DNA of 64,000 nucleotides from Lepidostoma basale. Taxonomy: Eukaryota; Arthropoda; Insecta; Trichoptera; Lepidostomatidae. The notes under the pieces are model-generated. The model ran no database searches and was not told where the DNA came from. It saw nothing but the letters and a program-made list of their open reading frames with translations. How positions within the stretch are numbered: the first letter of the stretch is position 1; each line of letters begins with the position of its first letter. The position numbers and the translations under genes were made by a program. Location of the stretch: contig JAHDVF020000503.1 of NCBI GenBank assembly GCA_022606425.2, positions 186,001 through 250,000 of the forward strand. Reading direction: 5' to 3'. Positions 20,055 through 30,469 of the stretch are shown one piece after another.

Positions 20055-20311
20055 TGGAGTAAAAATGTCTAACAGGAAGAAGAAGAAGTGAGACCATTTT
20101 GATCAATACAAATAATATACGGACAGAACCGGTCGTACAAATAATATATTTATTTTTAAGTCCTTGAAAATAATTTTATCAATTGTTGAAATATCTGTGA
20201 ATATTTTTTTAAACACAAGGCCTTAACAAAATTGATAAATAACAGTTTTTAATTCATAAAAATGTCGCTATATAAATAAATATAATAATTACGCTACAAA
20301 AGATAATACAA

Positions 20312-20585
20312 CAATCACGCCGTTTCTCCAGAAGGGTCGGCAGTGAGAATTGATCACCACACTGCTCTATTCTGACACACCTATTTAGCTTCCACAACAA
20401 CGGAGTGGAGACCCCGCGAAGATAAAAGAAACAGAGGAAGACCCCCTACACGATGGTCCGATGACATTCGAAGAATTGCTAGTGATTCGATGCGAAAGGA
20501 ACAAGACAGGAATACGCGGAATAAGTATGGGGGAGGCCTATATCCAGCAGTGGATGACAACGGCTGTTTAAGTAAGTAAGTAATG
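20312..20585. pseudogene. LINE-A (-) and LINE-B-like (+) tails abutting
   Basis: 20312-20396 is an inverted LINE-A end (ACGCCGTTTCTCCAGAAGG). 20397-20585 encodes, on plus, RGRPPTRWSDDIRRIASDSM and KYGGGLYPAVDDNGCL, a LINE-B relative ending (GTAA)n. Confidence 0.65.
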
Positions 20586-20589
20586 TATA

Positions 20590-21025
20590 TAAACCAAAAT
20601 TTTACGCAGTGGAATATACAAAAGTAATATCGAGATTTCAGAAATAAAAAAGGTCGTAACAAGTAACGTCAAAACTGCGAGCTTCTATGTCACTCGAAAG
20701 TGTTGCCATTTTAAAAAATATTCTTTTTTTTTTTAATATCATTTATCAATAACTTATTCCCAGGGATTGGAATGGTAACGAGACGGTTGAGACCCGTTGA
20801 CTTTGAGACCCCCAAGGCCTTACTATTTTAGATGACATCTCTGTAATCTTCTATAATTCCTCCACTCCGGAAATAAATGTATCTGCTGCATCGGACACCA
20901 CGCGTACTGCGACCTTTTTTATTGACTAAATAATATATAATATCAAAGTATCGGCTTGTAAACTGCAGATACCCAAATATGCGATAAAGTGAATATTGCC
21001 ACTCCCTTGACTTGAAAGAAAATCC
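20590..21025. other. unassigned stretch
   Basis: No recognised gene or repeat. Confidence 0.35.
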
Positions 21026-21199
21026 GTTTATTTCTTATCATACAAAAAAAATTCTGATTTCCATATTTTATTTTTATTTATTTTTATTTTTTATGTACTT
21101 TGTATATACAACACTATTAAAATTACATATCAGACATGTTTCGGACAACCAGTCCTTTAAATATTATAAAGATACATATTAAAAATATTATAAAATTAT

Positions 21200-22113
21200 A
21201 TAGAGCTGAATGGGTTGGATGTAGGTGCCAAAATGAGCGAAGTGTCAGTAAGCTGTCTCTTGTATGCGGATGACGCTGTCCTTCTTGCAGACAACGAGCA
21301 TGAACTACAAGTCCTGGTGAATTGTATGTATGAGGTATGCATGCGAAATGACCTGATGATGAATGTTAATAAGTCCAAGGTAATGATTTTTGAAAAGGAA
21401 GAAACCACGACAGTCTGCAACATTAGCGTGAATGGTGAAAATTTGGAGCAAGTAGTTGAGTTCGTGTATTTAGGTAGTATGTTTAAAAGAGATAGGCGAG
21501 TGGAGAGGGATATTGAAAGAAGGGTTGGGGCAGGCAACAAAGTGAATGGTGCACTTAAAGTTGTCATCGCAAACAAAAACCTATCAAAAAAAGCTAGAAT
21601 GGCAGTGCACAATGGTGTTCTTCTACCGACCCTTATGTATGGAAGCGAAGCATGGAACTGGCAAAAGAAGGATGAAAGTAGAATAAATGCAGTTGAAATG
21701 AGATCTCTTAGAAGAATATGTGGATACTCTGTGTATGATAGAGTGCCGAATGAAAATATAAGAAGTGAATGCGGTGCGAATGATGGTGTCATGAACAAAA
21801 TAATGAAAGGATCATTAAGATGGTTTGGACATATTGAAAGAATGAATGAAGAAAGAATGGTAAAAAAATTATATGTTATTGATGTAAATGGAACCAGAAA
21901 TAGAGGAAGACCGAGGAAAACGCGGCACGATCAAATAAATCAAATATTGAATGTCGGCCATGTGAGGAGTCCGAGAAATCGACGCGCGTGCATGACACGA
22001 TGTATGAATGTTGAGGAATCGAGAGAAATATGTCAGGAAAGAAAAGTGTGGCAGTCCATTCTTTCTGCCTACACCTTCGGGGAGATGGCGTGATGGTTAG
22101 TTAGTTAGTTAGT
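21200..22113 (+). mobile_element. LINE-A, longest copy, with target-site duplication
   Basis: A 5'-truncated RTE-like non-LTR element running from just before the RT YADD motif to the (TTAG)4 tail. TAAAATTAT occurs at 21191-21199 and again at 22114-22122, consistent with an 8-9 bp target duplication. The open ORF and clean duplication mark a recent insertion. Confidence 0.85.
21215..22093 (+). CDS. LINE-A reverse transcriptase C-terminal portion
   Basis: A 292-residue ORF, uninterrupted. Residues 12-25 (SCLLYADDAVLLAD) are the RT palm motif with the two catalytic aspartates; NVNKSKVMIF follows. Then come VEFVYLGSMFKRD, a thumb-like region with PTLMYGSEAWNWQKKDESR, then MRSLRRICGYSVYDR, GSLRWFGHIERMNEERMV, NRGRPRKTRHDQINQ and WQSILSAY. 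The endonuclease and most of the RT are missing, so this is a truncated gene: the methionine is internal to the family's ORF. It is the reference for the other LINE-A fragments here. Family level (RTE-like) is inferred from motif style, not from a search. Confidence 0.85.
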   Translation: MDVGAKMSEVSVSCLLYADDAVLLADNEHELQVLVNCMYEVCMRNDLMMNVNKSKVMIFEKEETTTVCNISVNGENLEQVVEFVYLGSMFKRDRRVERDIERRVGAGNKVNGALKVVIANKNLSKKARMAVHNGVLLPTLMYGSEAWNWQKKDESRINAVEMRSLRRICGYSVYDRVPNENIRSECGANDGVMNKIMKGSLRWFGHIERMNEERMVKKLYVIDVNGTRNRGRPRKTRHDQINQILNVGHVRSPRNRRACMTRCMNVEESREICQERKVWQSILSAYTFGEMA

Positions 22114-22481
22114 TAAAATTATTTGCAAATATGATCAATTTTGACAGAAAATTGATCAGATTTATAAACAATTCGGTCAAAATTGATCATATTTGTAAAC
22201 AATATTATAATATTTTAAATATGTATCTTTATAATATGTATCACTGCAGAAGGACTGGTTGTCCGAAATATGTCTGATATGTAATTTTAATAGTGTTGAA
22301 TATACAAAGTATATAAAAAAATAAATATACGAATAAAACATTTACAACACAAAGTATGGCGAACATAGAAGAAATATTTTTTTTAAAACATATTTTAGAT
22401 CACAGATGCCTTCTCTGATTAAAATTTCTAGTCCACAAACTTATTAAAACTATATTCATAACACTTTTTGCAGTTTTCACT

Positions 22482-22514
22482 AACAAGTTTCGGGACACAG
22501 ACGCTCTTCATCAG
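22482..22514 (-). ncRNA. hammerhead-like core (HL-5)
   Basis: CTGATGA, extra A, a weakly paired stem ending TCCC, GAA, ACTTGT (palindrome with one mismatch), then T. Outer bases resemble the other HL-5 copies. Confidence 0.45.
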
Positions 22515-22539
22515 TATAATTCACGTGAAATTTTAACAT

Positions 22540-24055
22540 TATAATGAAACAAAGTCGTTACTTATATACTAAATAAAAAAGGTATAAAAAAGAGAAGGGG
22601 GGAGGGATTAAGTCTAGGGATAATCGTATATTATTTGTAATTTAGATAGAATTATGGGAGAAGGGAAACAAATCAATTATTGGACTTGAAGTAAAGTTTA
22701 TTTCTATTAGTAACGTGTAAAATTTCTACACGGTTATCTTTATTAAAATTTGTATAATGTGAATTATGCATTTTAAAGGTGCATTTTATTTAACTCGGTT
22801 CGTATAAATTTTTTTAATGAACAATGAAAATTTCGTTGTATTCGGTTTAATGTCGGTCTATCGGTCCTATAGTTCCGAAAATTGCCTTTTATTTATAAAG
22901 AATGAAGTACCTATTTATAATTTTGTTATATAAGAAATAAAATAAATTACAACAATGATGTACTCGTATTAAACGAAATTGAAAGTACTAAAATGGCTGA
23001 CACAAAGGGTAATATATTTTAAGTAACATCTCTTCATGGATATAACCCGGTGAGTCATTGTTTAGTTCAAAAGCGGAATGCTAATTCTTGTTGTTTTTAT
23101 TTTAAAAATTTGCATTCACCAATTGAGCCACCGCACTATAAACGTATCCCATACTCCGGTATAAATTATTCTCCTAATCGCTCCGCACAGGCGAAGAGTG
23201 GCGGTAGATTTTCCGGAAACGCCCGAAGCCCGGCGGGCACACCCGATCCTGTGGCGGGAAACAACGAAGAGCCAAGTTACACACACGCCTTTCACAGTGG
23301 CGGCATAGTACAACCAACAGAAACAGTATAACATTACAAAAAACTAAAAAAATAGATTTATAGTGTGAGTAAGTAGACGAATTGTTTTTGTAAAGTGTGC
23401 TTTGCCGGTGTGGCGTTTCGTATATTTTGGGAATGATTTCTTATTTGTATGCAGCCGTGCGTCGTTGGATGCAAATTCGCGGTCGATGATGCGAGATTGA
23501 TAGCGATTTCCATGTTGGGCACGTAGCACAGATCCGCGCAGCCAAGATGTCAGCTCGAATATGTCATAAACTGGGTGTCGCTCAGCGCCAGCGGGCGGGG
23601 CTTGCGGGCGTCAACAGAAGCTCGCGTCTGGGAGAGAATGGCGTGGAAAGCGCCACGGGTGTCCGTCAAGTTAATTGTTCGGGTAAGAGACCTCGGTACA
23701 CCAAGATGAAAGGTCAACTGCGCCAGAAACACTTCAAAGAGTGGCTTTTATGAGGCAATTAATATGCAGGATACCTGCATTGGAAGATAAACAATTCACG
23801 ATTTTGTGAATAATCACATTTATTCTAAAAAAAAAAACTTGAAAAATCAAGGTTGAGAAAGCGGATATTTCTGTAAACATATCACAGTCTGGTTTAAAAA
23901 AATAATCCATTAAACTGCATTTAAAAAAAAAACGAGAAACATTATTTGATTTCTTTTAACTTTAGCACTTAAATAATAAAAATAGTAAAAAAAAACGTTT
24001 TGTTTTTAGAACGAGGATGTTTTGTAACATTCCGTAAAAAATATTTATTATTGAT
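22540..24055. other. mostly unassigned; GC-richer island at 23130-23760
   Basis: 22560-22760 resembles 40660-40830 (GGACTTGA-GT-AA), an unnamed dispersed repeat. The island holds ORFs of 93 (plus) and 68 aa (plus), neither with recognisable motifs, splice context or homology I can name. It is a possible host exon or conserved element, but unsupported. Confidence 0.3.
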
Positions 24056-24059
24056 AAAA

Positions 24060-24530
24060 AACCTTTCATTTTCTATTAGTTTCATTATATTTTATGTGAG
24101 TGACATGTATCGTCTTTCTTGGATGTTGTTAAATATCTTGCTAGGGGATATCATAATGATCAAGCAAATATAAAGATTGTCTTCCATAAAATATAACTTC
24201 TTGAAAAATTACGTTTTTATCAATACAAAATTAGTTTTTTTATCCAATTTTGAGTTGATTTTTTGCGACATGTTTTAAAGGTGTTACCACCTTCATCATT
24301 GGGATAGCAATATAAACTAAATCACGAATTATGAAACTATCTATATTTCATTGTCATTTATAAACTACATGGTTTCAATACCTAAAAACGCGGCATTTTT
24401 CGCACTCAATATAATCTGTTTTTATATACATTTGATAATGCCTTAGAAAGGCGAAACATGTCATTCTCATAAAATACGATAAAACATCTAGAAAACTGAC
24501 GTTTTCATGCGTATTGATCAATTTTTTTAG
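24060..24530. repeat. HL-1 copies plus a diverged HL core
   Basis: 24060-24125 is an HL-1 left edge. 24265-24300 (minus) is a core with a perfect stem AAGGTG/CACCTT and ACATGT-C but ATGATGA in place of CTGATGA and TAA in place of GAA. 24410-24525 is an HL-1 right half. Confidence 0.6.
24432..24462 (+). ncRNA. hammerhead-like core (HL-1, U3-A8 form)
   Basis: TTGATAA, extra T, stem GCC/GGC, GAA, ACATGT, C. Compared with the invariant core, C3 is T and G8 is A; these two bases pair with each other in active hammerheads, so the pair is preserved as U-A. Identical cores occur at 25512 and 44358. Confidence 0.45.
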
Positions 24531-24539
24531 TTTATATCG

Positions 24540-24935
24540 CTATCCGGATAACAGCACAATACGGATTTTGATTCGTTATAATTCTGGAAGAATTTACTCG
24601 TGAAAAAATAAGCAATTAAGCGCCGCTGATAAAAGTCTAGCGATAGATTCCCGTTTTAATTACGGTGACAGATTCGGGGCGCGAGTGACGGACGACCGAG
24701 GCGGGATGCGGCGACGGGGGCGGGGGATGCAGGGGGCCGGACATCCAGCATCCCGTCGTCACCTGTAACTAACCGGTTGACGTCTCTAACGGCGGCATCG
24801 ACAGAATCTGCCGCCACCTTTCCGGTTCCATTAAAATGACACGCACAGATTGCGGTCAATGCGTATCGAATATGTTACTAAAATTATGAGACGCGCTAAG
24901 GTGGAAAATTTCTAAATTCAAATTCCAAGATACGA
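24540..24935. other. unassigned with GC-rich patch 24660-24860
   Basis: A 67-aa minus ORF (SPAPVAASRLGRPSLAPR-like) follows the composition and carries no motif I recognise. Confidence 0.3.
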
Positions 24936-24939
24936 AACT

Positions 24940-25160
24940 AACTAACTTACTAACCATCATGCCGTTTTCCAGAGTATAGACCGCCATCTCAAATGCTATA
25001 ATCATCAAATGTCGGGAGAGTTGACAAGAGGCGCCCAGACGTAAAACTAACACTTAACAATTCTACCGACGGCGATTTTATTATAGTATTTGATATAAAG
25101 AGTCAGTGATATTCACTAGTACACCAGTGACGTTATGGTGCCGTGACGTCCACTATCAAA
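24940..25160. repeat. LINE-A tail (-) and MITE-like H fragment
   Basis: 24940-24990 is the inverse LINE-A end after CTAACTAACTTACTAACC. 24995-25160 carries GAGGCGCCCAGACGTAAAAC and GACGGCGATTTTATTATA, shared with the MITE at 26473-26675. Confidence 0.6.
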
Positions 25161-25164
25161 TACG

Positions 25165-25610
25165 AATGAAATGATCTCTTTTCTAAATATTTTATTATAT
25201 TTTATGGGAATCACAATTGAAAATGTCTTAGCAAGACGAAACATGTCGTTTCCATAAAATATAATATATGAAAACTTCTATAAAATAGAAGTTTTCATTT
25301 GTTTATTGTTTCTAGAACAATGGTGTAAATCTCCATATTAAATAAGTAATACGAATGAAAACGTCAGTTTTTTAGAGGTTTTATGAAAATATATGTAAAT
25401 GATATGTTTCGTCTGACTAAGGCATCATCAAATGTGGTATTTATGGTATTTATCAAATCTGGTTAAGATATTGATATTATCAAATGTTGTATTATGGCTT
25501 GTCTACGGCATTTGATAATGCCTTAAAAATGCGAAACATGTCATTCACATAAATTTTAATAAAACTTCGAGAAAGCAGACGTTTTCAGTCGTAGTAATTA
25601 ATTACATTTG
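25165..25610. repeat. HL-1 array, two mirrored copies
   Basis: Repeated GACGAAACATGTCG, CTTCTATAAAATAGAAG, GAACAATGGTGTAAATC and a mirrored half. The core at 25512-25542 is TTGATAA-T-GCC...TGC-GAA-ACATGT-C. Confidence 0.7.
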
Positions 25611-25651
25611 TATTAAAATTGCTATTAAAAAAATAAAATACTCGGATTAAT

Positions 25652-25865
25652 GACGACTTTCGTGGCCGAGTGGTAAGTGCTTGACTGCCACACCAAAGGT
25701 CACGGGTTCGATTGTAGTGTGACTGTCGTCTTTGGTCTAGTGTAGAATTTCCCTTGAAATAAAATGTCGATAGATTGGTTACGACAGATTGATAGCTATA
25801 CCCTTTACACGAATTTGTCTCGCGCTGTAATGATGTAAAGAGTGCTTCAATAAAATAATAATAAT
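25652..25865 (+). mobile_element. SINE-1 copy
   Basis: Head GACGACTTTCGTGGCCGAG, A box GTGGCCGAGTGGTAAGTG, B box GGTTCGATTG; the stretch after the B box is shortened. It ends AAAATAATAATAATATC. Confidence 0.8.
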
Positions 25866-25947
25866 ATCATTTTGAAAAAAATATATATAAAATCCATATT
25901 TTTTAAATTAAAAAAAATAACAATTTAAAAATAAAAGACTAATACTA

Positions 25948-26108
25948 AGGATTTAAATCAATGATATTATAATTTATTATTGCAATCTTCATTGTGAGCA
26001 GAAAATAGCTCATTATTATGAAGAAGGAATCTGGTCGTGTCCAGGCTTGAACCTAAGTACCCTGGATCAGGAGCCAAGCGTTCTATCCCCTAGACCAACG
26101 CCCGGTTT
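25948..26108 (-). mobile_element. SINE-2 copy
   Basis: Minus-strand head GGTCTAGGGGATAGAACGC, B-box-like GGTTCAAGCCTGG, then the AGCTATTTTCTGC body to TTGATTTAAATCC. Confidence 0.7.
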
Positions 26109-26109
26109 T

Positions 26110-26468
26110 GATCAGGCCACTACAATTTCCAGCATTTTTTTCTTACTGCGGATCACACGAAATTCACTGATATTTCCTTTTAAACCAAATTCAATATACG
26201 AGTACGAGTACTTTTGAGACGTCAAGAGAGGGTTTTAACAGAATATATTAAAGGTGCTTAATGTAGTACTATTCAATTCTTCCGCTCCATTTCTTCTGTG
26301 ACCCAAAATAATCTATTTCTCCACATACGGCTTTCGCTACATTATTCACGAGAGGCGTGAACCCGCCACAGAGCCCCTTTGTACTCGTCAGTTCAAAGGT
26401 AGTCGCACTAAAATAGCGGAGAAACGGATAAAGACTCCTTCTGTATCTACATTCTGAATTACTATGTC
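26110..26468. other. unassigned stretch
   Basis: No recognised feature. Confidence 0.35.
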
Positions 26469-26472
26469 TTAA

Positions 26473-26675
26473 AGGACATTTACACTGGACAGTGCCTTAA
26501 GGCACGTAACGTCACCGATATACCCTTGAATCTCAATTGATAAGAGACGCCCAGACGTAAAACTGACACTTATCAACTCCTTCGACGGCGATTATTATAT
26601 CATTTGAGTAACGAATCAGTGAGATTCAAGGGTACGTCAGTGACGTTACGGTCACTGTCCAGTGTAAATGGACAT
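26473..26675. mobile_element. 203-bp MITE with TTAA flanks
   Basis: Ends ACATTTACACTGGACAGTG and CACTGTCCAGTGTAAATG are inverted; the next ~40 bases mirror too (CGTAACGTCAC, CCCTTGAATCTCA). TTAA flanks both sides (26469-26472, 26676-26679). Diverged partial copies lie at 24995 and 56480. Confidence 0.75.
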
Positions 26676-26719
26676 TTAACACTTCAACGGTCGGCAATAT
26701 TCCATTTCATTTAGCAATT

Positions 26720-26935
26720 TGGAGACGATACTTCAATCATTAATACGAATTTTATTTTGTCCCTTAGTAAGGTGTAATATGTAATCCCCATAAAATAAAA
26801 TCATCATTAAAAAAAGAAAAAATAATAATTAAACACTTTATCACTTGTACTCGTATAAATCACTTATTTTGAGTAAGTAGGGCCAACCGGTTTCACTCTG
26901 TGGCAAGCTTCCTCAGGGTTATAAATATTTTGTGT
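26720..26935. repeat. HL-1 fragment and HL-3 copy
   Basis: 26720-26815 keeps only HL-1 edges. 26825-26935 is an HL-3 copy (GAGTAAGTAGGGCCAACCGG). Confidence 0.6.
26885..26916 (-). ncRNA. hammerhead-like core (HL-3)
   Basis: CTGAGGA, extra A, stem GCTT/GAGT, GAA, ACCGGT, T; two G-C stem I pairs follow. All invariant bases are intact. Confidence 0.55.
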
Positions 26936-26949
26936 TCGTTCTATATTTC

Positions 26950-27185
26950 CAAACCATCTTCATCAGCAGCCCATATTCGTCCACTACTGGACGTAGGCCT
27001 CCTCCATCTGCTTCAAGGTCTGTCGATCCTGGGCAACATGCATCCACGTCGTACCAGTGGTTTCTTTAATGTCGTCCCTCCATCGAAGTTGAGGACTTCC
27101 TGAGTTTCGGGTTGCAGTTCTAGGACACCAGCAAAAGTGGCATTTTTCATCTATCGTCAGAGCTGCGAAATCTAGCGCCATTTTA
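26950..27185 (-). pseudogene. LINE-B tail copy
   Basis: The minus strand encodes NSGSPQLRWRDDIKETTGTT, WMHVAQDRQTLKQMEEAYVQ and QWT-like residues. Upstream parts have decayed. Confidence 0.75.
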
Positions 27186-27289
27186 GCGTTGCCACTCTTC
27201 CGACACTCCTATTTTGGTTCTAATAGTGGTATTTTACACCATGTCCGCTTTACTGATTCCCAACATCGCTTTTTCCATAGCTCTTTTCA

Positions 27290-27645
27290 CATATTGTGAC
27301 TATTTAACGTTCTTCGATCTTCTTCGATGGCCCTACAGTCCATATCGAGCCTTAGCCTCCAGTATTTTTCGCCTCAAACTCCTCCTGTCCTCCGCTTCGA
27401 CCCTCCAATCTGACACTCGTAACAATTTCACCCCATCTCTCCCAACTTCATCCTCCCATCGTCATCCAATTGGTCTTTTACCACCTGGGTGCCACTCTAG
27501 CAATCTTTTTGGTGTTCGCGATGACGGCATCCTCTGCACGTGACCGGCCCATCTCAGTCTATTCAGTCTGACCTGTGTGGAGAGACTGGGAGCTTTGTAA
27601 ATATGGTACAGCTCGTCATTATGCCGCACTCTCCAGCCTCCATAG
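27290..27645 (-). pseudogene. LINE fragment, WAGHVQRM type
   Basis: The minus strand encodes DELYHIYKAPSLSTQVRLNR, LRWAGHVQRMPSSRTPKRLL and EWHPGGKRPIGRWEDEVG, then DWRVEAEDRRSLRRKILEAK. This is another RTE-like tail, not LINE-A, B or C. Confidence 0.75.
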
Positions 27646-27830
27646 AAGCCCAGAAGCCAGGCTTGCGTAAGAAATGTCGAATCGAAACCCCCAAATCTAA
27701 GAAATCGTGCCCCCGCATAAACCAATAACCTACCAAACCTCACCTTCCAACAGTGTTGGAAGGTGAGGTTTGGTCAGACGTAAGAGGAATAGCCACAAGA
27801 CCTGAACCTTTGTAAGCTGGAAGAGGTTTT
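27640..27830 (+). repeat. element E copy with snap-back
   Basis: GTGCCCCCGCATAAACCA, then CACCTTCCAACA, GACGTAAGAGGAATAGCCAC and AACCTTTGTAAGCTGGAAG follow the order in the E copy at 48180. A 41-bp palindrome interrupts it. Confidence 0.65.
27733..27773. repeat. perfect 20-bp-arm palindrome
   Basis: CCAAACCTCACCTTCCAACA is exactly mirrored around a single central G. The left arm is normal element E sequence, so the right arm is a local inverted copy of it. Confidence 0.85.
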
Positions 27831-27894
27831 GATTAAAAATTTCATACGCAAGCCGGGATTCTGGGCTTCTATGGGAGTACCGCCACTGCCGTCA

Positions 27895-28040
27895 ACGTTA
27901 GTCTTACAATTTTTTCTAAATTCTTCAGTGGGTATTCTCTCATACGTTGTTTTTCCGCACATTCTTCTAAGTGATCTAATTTCTTCGTCATTTATCCTAC
28001 TTTCATTCTTCGTCTTCCATACATAAGGATCGATTAAGTG
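27895..28040 (-). pseudogene. LINE-A fragment
   Basis: The minus strand encodes ESRINDEEIRSLRRMCGKTT, YERIPTEEFRKNCKTNVD. No tail. Confidence 0.7.
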
Positions 28041-28344
28041 TTCGGCCCGCGAGTGTGAATGATCACACGAAAGCGATCCGAGAATATTATTGATATTCCG
28101 GACGAGCTGGGAAGGCGCACAGCACAACACAATGCAACACGCTTACGGAGCAGCATAATATGACGTAATGGCGGTAGGCCGCGTACTGTCGGGCTATTAA
28201 TAGCGCGTAGTTAGGTGCATCAAGGTTGGGTGGCCTTTTTTCCTCGGGTGATCTAACAGCCTCTCGAATCTCATGGCTGCGATCATCTGGCCTGGCCACA
28301 CACTCAAACTGCAATGAAACTTCACGTATACACCGTGTTTAGAA
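28041..28344. other. unassigned, moderately GC-rich
   Basis: A 75-aa minus ORF without motifs. No repeat recognised. Confidence 0.3.
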
Positions 28345-28785
28345 AGTAACAATGAATTCTATTATTCAAATCAAATCAAATCAGTTTATTTTCTCAAAAG
28401 ACATTACAAACATTTTTATATAATAGTTTAAGGCATCTATTGAGAACAGGTAAAACATAATAAATATATAATACCAGGAACGCATGAGAGATGGTTCGAC
28501 ATTAGGAATACAAGATACTCTCCAAAGTCAAGAGTATTTGTCTTCTGAATGTACTTTCACGAATATGAAAGACATCGATCTCCGAAGCGATCATGTTCAG
28601 CAGTTTGATTGCTCTCCCCACCGGCATCACCAGAGGCAGGTTGGTTCTGCATGTTGGGAGATAAAACAGTCTGTGCTGACGCTGTCGAAGATAACCATCC
28701 GGAACATAAAGATGGATAGCCTCCAAGATGACGGAATTCTCAAAGAATCCCCTGATAAGTCTGAAGAAATGGGTAAGTGTTAAAT
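28345..28785 (-). pseudogene. LINE-J tail copy
   Basis: The minus strand encodes ILEAIHLYVPDGYLRQRQHR, LFYLPTCRTNLPLVMPVGRA and IKLLNMIASEIDVFHIREST, then the 3' UTR with CGAACCATCTCTCATGCGTTC and AATAAACTGATTTGATTTG, which holds an AATAAA signal. It is nearly identical in protein to 55870-56115. Confidence 0.8.
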
Positions 28786-28815
28786 GTTAATTAATTATTA
28801 TAACACCTCTGTAAA

Positions 28816-29066
28816 TGAAGACTACAGGGGAAAAAGAAGGAATGTCAGTTAAAATTCAAAATAAATGTTATAATGCCATCTAGCGGCATTTGTACGTATC
28901 TATCTACAGTAAAATTTTCATATTAAAAAATCATGTGTGTCATCGACTATGGCCAGATAATCGATTGCTAATTGCTAAGAAATATATAGACTTTGATTAG
29001 CTTTATTCTCAATTTATTCTAATTAACCTTCTACTGACCTTCCTTGTTTTTCCCCTGTAGTCTTCA
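28816..29066. mobile_element. 251-bp MITE-like foldback
   Basis: TGAAGACTACAGGGGAAAAA is mirrored by TTTTTCCCCTGTAGTCTTCA, and the match continues imperfectly (GGAATGTCAG / CTGACCTTCC). There is no ORF. A TCTAGCGGCATTTG motif lies near 28878. Confidence 0.7.
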
Positions 29067-29069
29067 AAT

Positions 29070-29330
29070 GCGGTAGAGATGAGGTCCCTACGTAACGATG
29101 TACGACAGAATTTCATTTCATTTCCTTTATTAATTTAAATATATTGAAAATTTTATCTAATTATTCCAATACACTCAAGATACAAGTAAGAGATACACAA
29201 TAATAAGTAGTACATAATAAAAAGAGCGAGAAACATATTATAATATGTATGACAAATTTATCAAATGAATATACAATTATATTAAAGATAGTACTTTCAA
29301 TTTACATTTATATTAAATGTTATATAATAT
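29070..29330. other. unassigned AT-rich stretch
   Basis: No recognised feature. Confidence 0.35.
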
Positions 29331-29607
29331 GATCTGTTCTACTATATGGCTGCGAAACCTGGACTCTGAAAGTGAATGTAATGAACCGGTTGGAAGCGTT
29401 CGAGATGTGGATATACCGCAGAATGCTCCGTATACCGTGGACTGATAGGGTCTGTAATGCAGACGTACTACAGAGAGCCACTGGCGGAGAGCTGTTGTCG
29501 AGTGTGAAAATTAGAAAGGTCTCATATTTGCGTGGTGCAAAGGTGCATGATACGATGTATGAATGTAGAGGAAGCAAAAGGAGATATGGCAGAACAGAAC
29601 AATGAAA
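29331..29607 (+). pseudogene. LINE-D fragment fused to LINE-A sliver
   Basis: 29331-29535 encodes LLYGCETWTLKVNVMNRLEA, FEMWIYRRMLRIPWTDRV and LSSVKIRKVSYL. From about 29536 it switches to LINE-A (VHDTMYECRGSK; GATACGATGTATGAATGTAG). Confidence 0.7.
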
Positions 29608-29609
29608 TT

Positions 29610-30070
29610 AAATTTTGATGAAAACGTAAATTTTAAATTTCTTAAGGTATTATTAAATGTAACATAATGTATAAGCATGGCGAAACATGCCACTCCCATA
29701 AAATAATCTTAACACACCTAAATCAACTTACGTTTTCGTAATTATTGAATATGTAATATTGAATTTTACACTATTGTTCATGAAACAATATATGTCTTGT
29801 TCAATAGAAATAAATAAATAAATAAAAGAATCAAGCGCAAAGAAAATTACAGAGAAAATAAATTGTATTTAATCTAAACACGTTAATTTATTGTTTCTTT
29901 AACAATGACGTAAAACTCCGTATTAAATAACTAATAAGAATGAAAACTTTTTTTTTCTAGAAGTTTAATTATATTTTATGTGAATGGCATGTTTCGCCTG
30001 TTAACATGCCTTAGACAGGCTAAACATGTCATTCACCTAACATATAATAAAAAGTTTAAATTCTATCAAA
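29610..30070. repeat. HL-1 copies
   Basis: A right half at 29640-29810 (GGCGAAACATGCC; GTTCATGAAACAATA) and a mirrored pair at 29880-30060 (GGCATGTTTCGCC ... GCCTTAGACAGGCTAAACATGTC). The cores are degenerate. Confidence 0.65.
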
Positions 30071-30074
30071 TCAA

Positions 30075-30465
30075 AATATCCCTTTTGCTATATTTTTTAT
30101 TATATGAAAAATTTTCAATGAAATTCTCATAACAGGAGTAAATAAATATGAAGATGTGTCTTGTTGAGTATTTCGTTAATAATCAGGAGGGTTCACTTTA
30201 GAACACCTTGCATGTCTAGAGAATTGAATAATTAGAGGTGAGACCTCTTAGACGCTATCATGTCTACAACCTTCGCATCTCGTGCAAAGCTATTCTGCAG
30301 TGAGTAGCTTCATATTTCAATTATCTAACCGATCTTATCTCTAAGGCTGTCGCAGATTCAGCCTCCAGTGTTGATTGGATGATATGTAATTCATACGCTT
30401 AATGGGTATAAGTACAATTTAATATTTGTGCTGGTATCCAAGATACTAAAACATAATAAAATTAG
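30075..30465. other. unassigned stretch
   Basis: No recognised feature. Confidence 0.35.
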
Positions 30466-30469
30466 CACT

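Larger units (their letters stand above)
21030..22340. repeat. HL-5 inverted pair hosting a LINE-A insertion
   Basis: 21080-21199 and 22123-22330 are mirror copies (TTTGTATATACAACACTATT; TACATATCAGACATGTTTCGG; TATTATAAAGATACATATT). The right core (22244-22274) reads CTGCAGA-A-GGAC...GTCC-GAA-ATATGT-C, with A6 changed to C. The left core has lost CTGANGA. Confidence 0.8.

Noticed and set aside
21196..21798. 200-aa minus-strand ORF
   Set aside because: Exact antisense shadow of the LINE-A RT frame. Similar shadows occur at 49826-50398 and 52923-53345.
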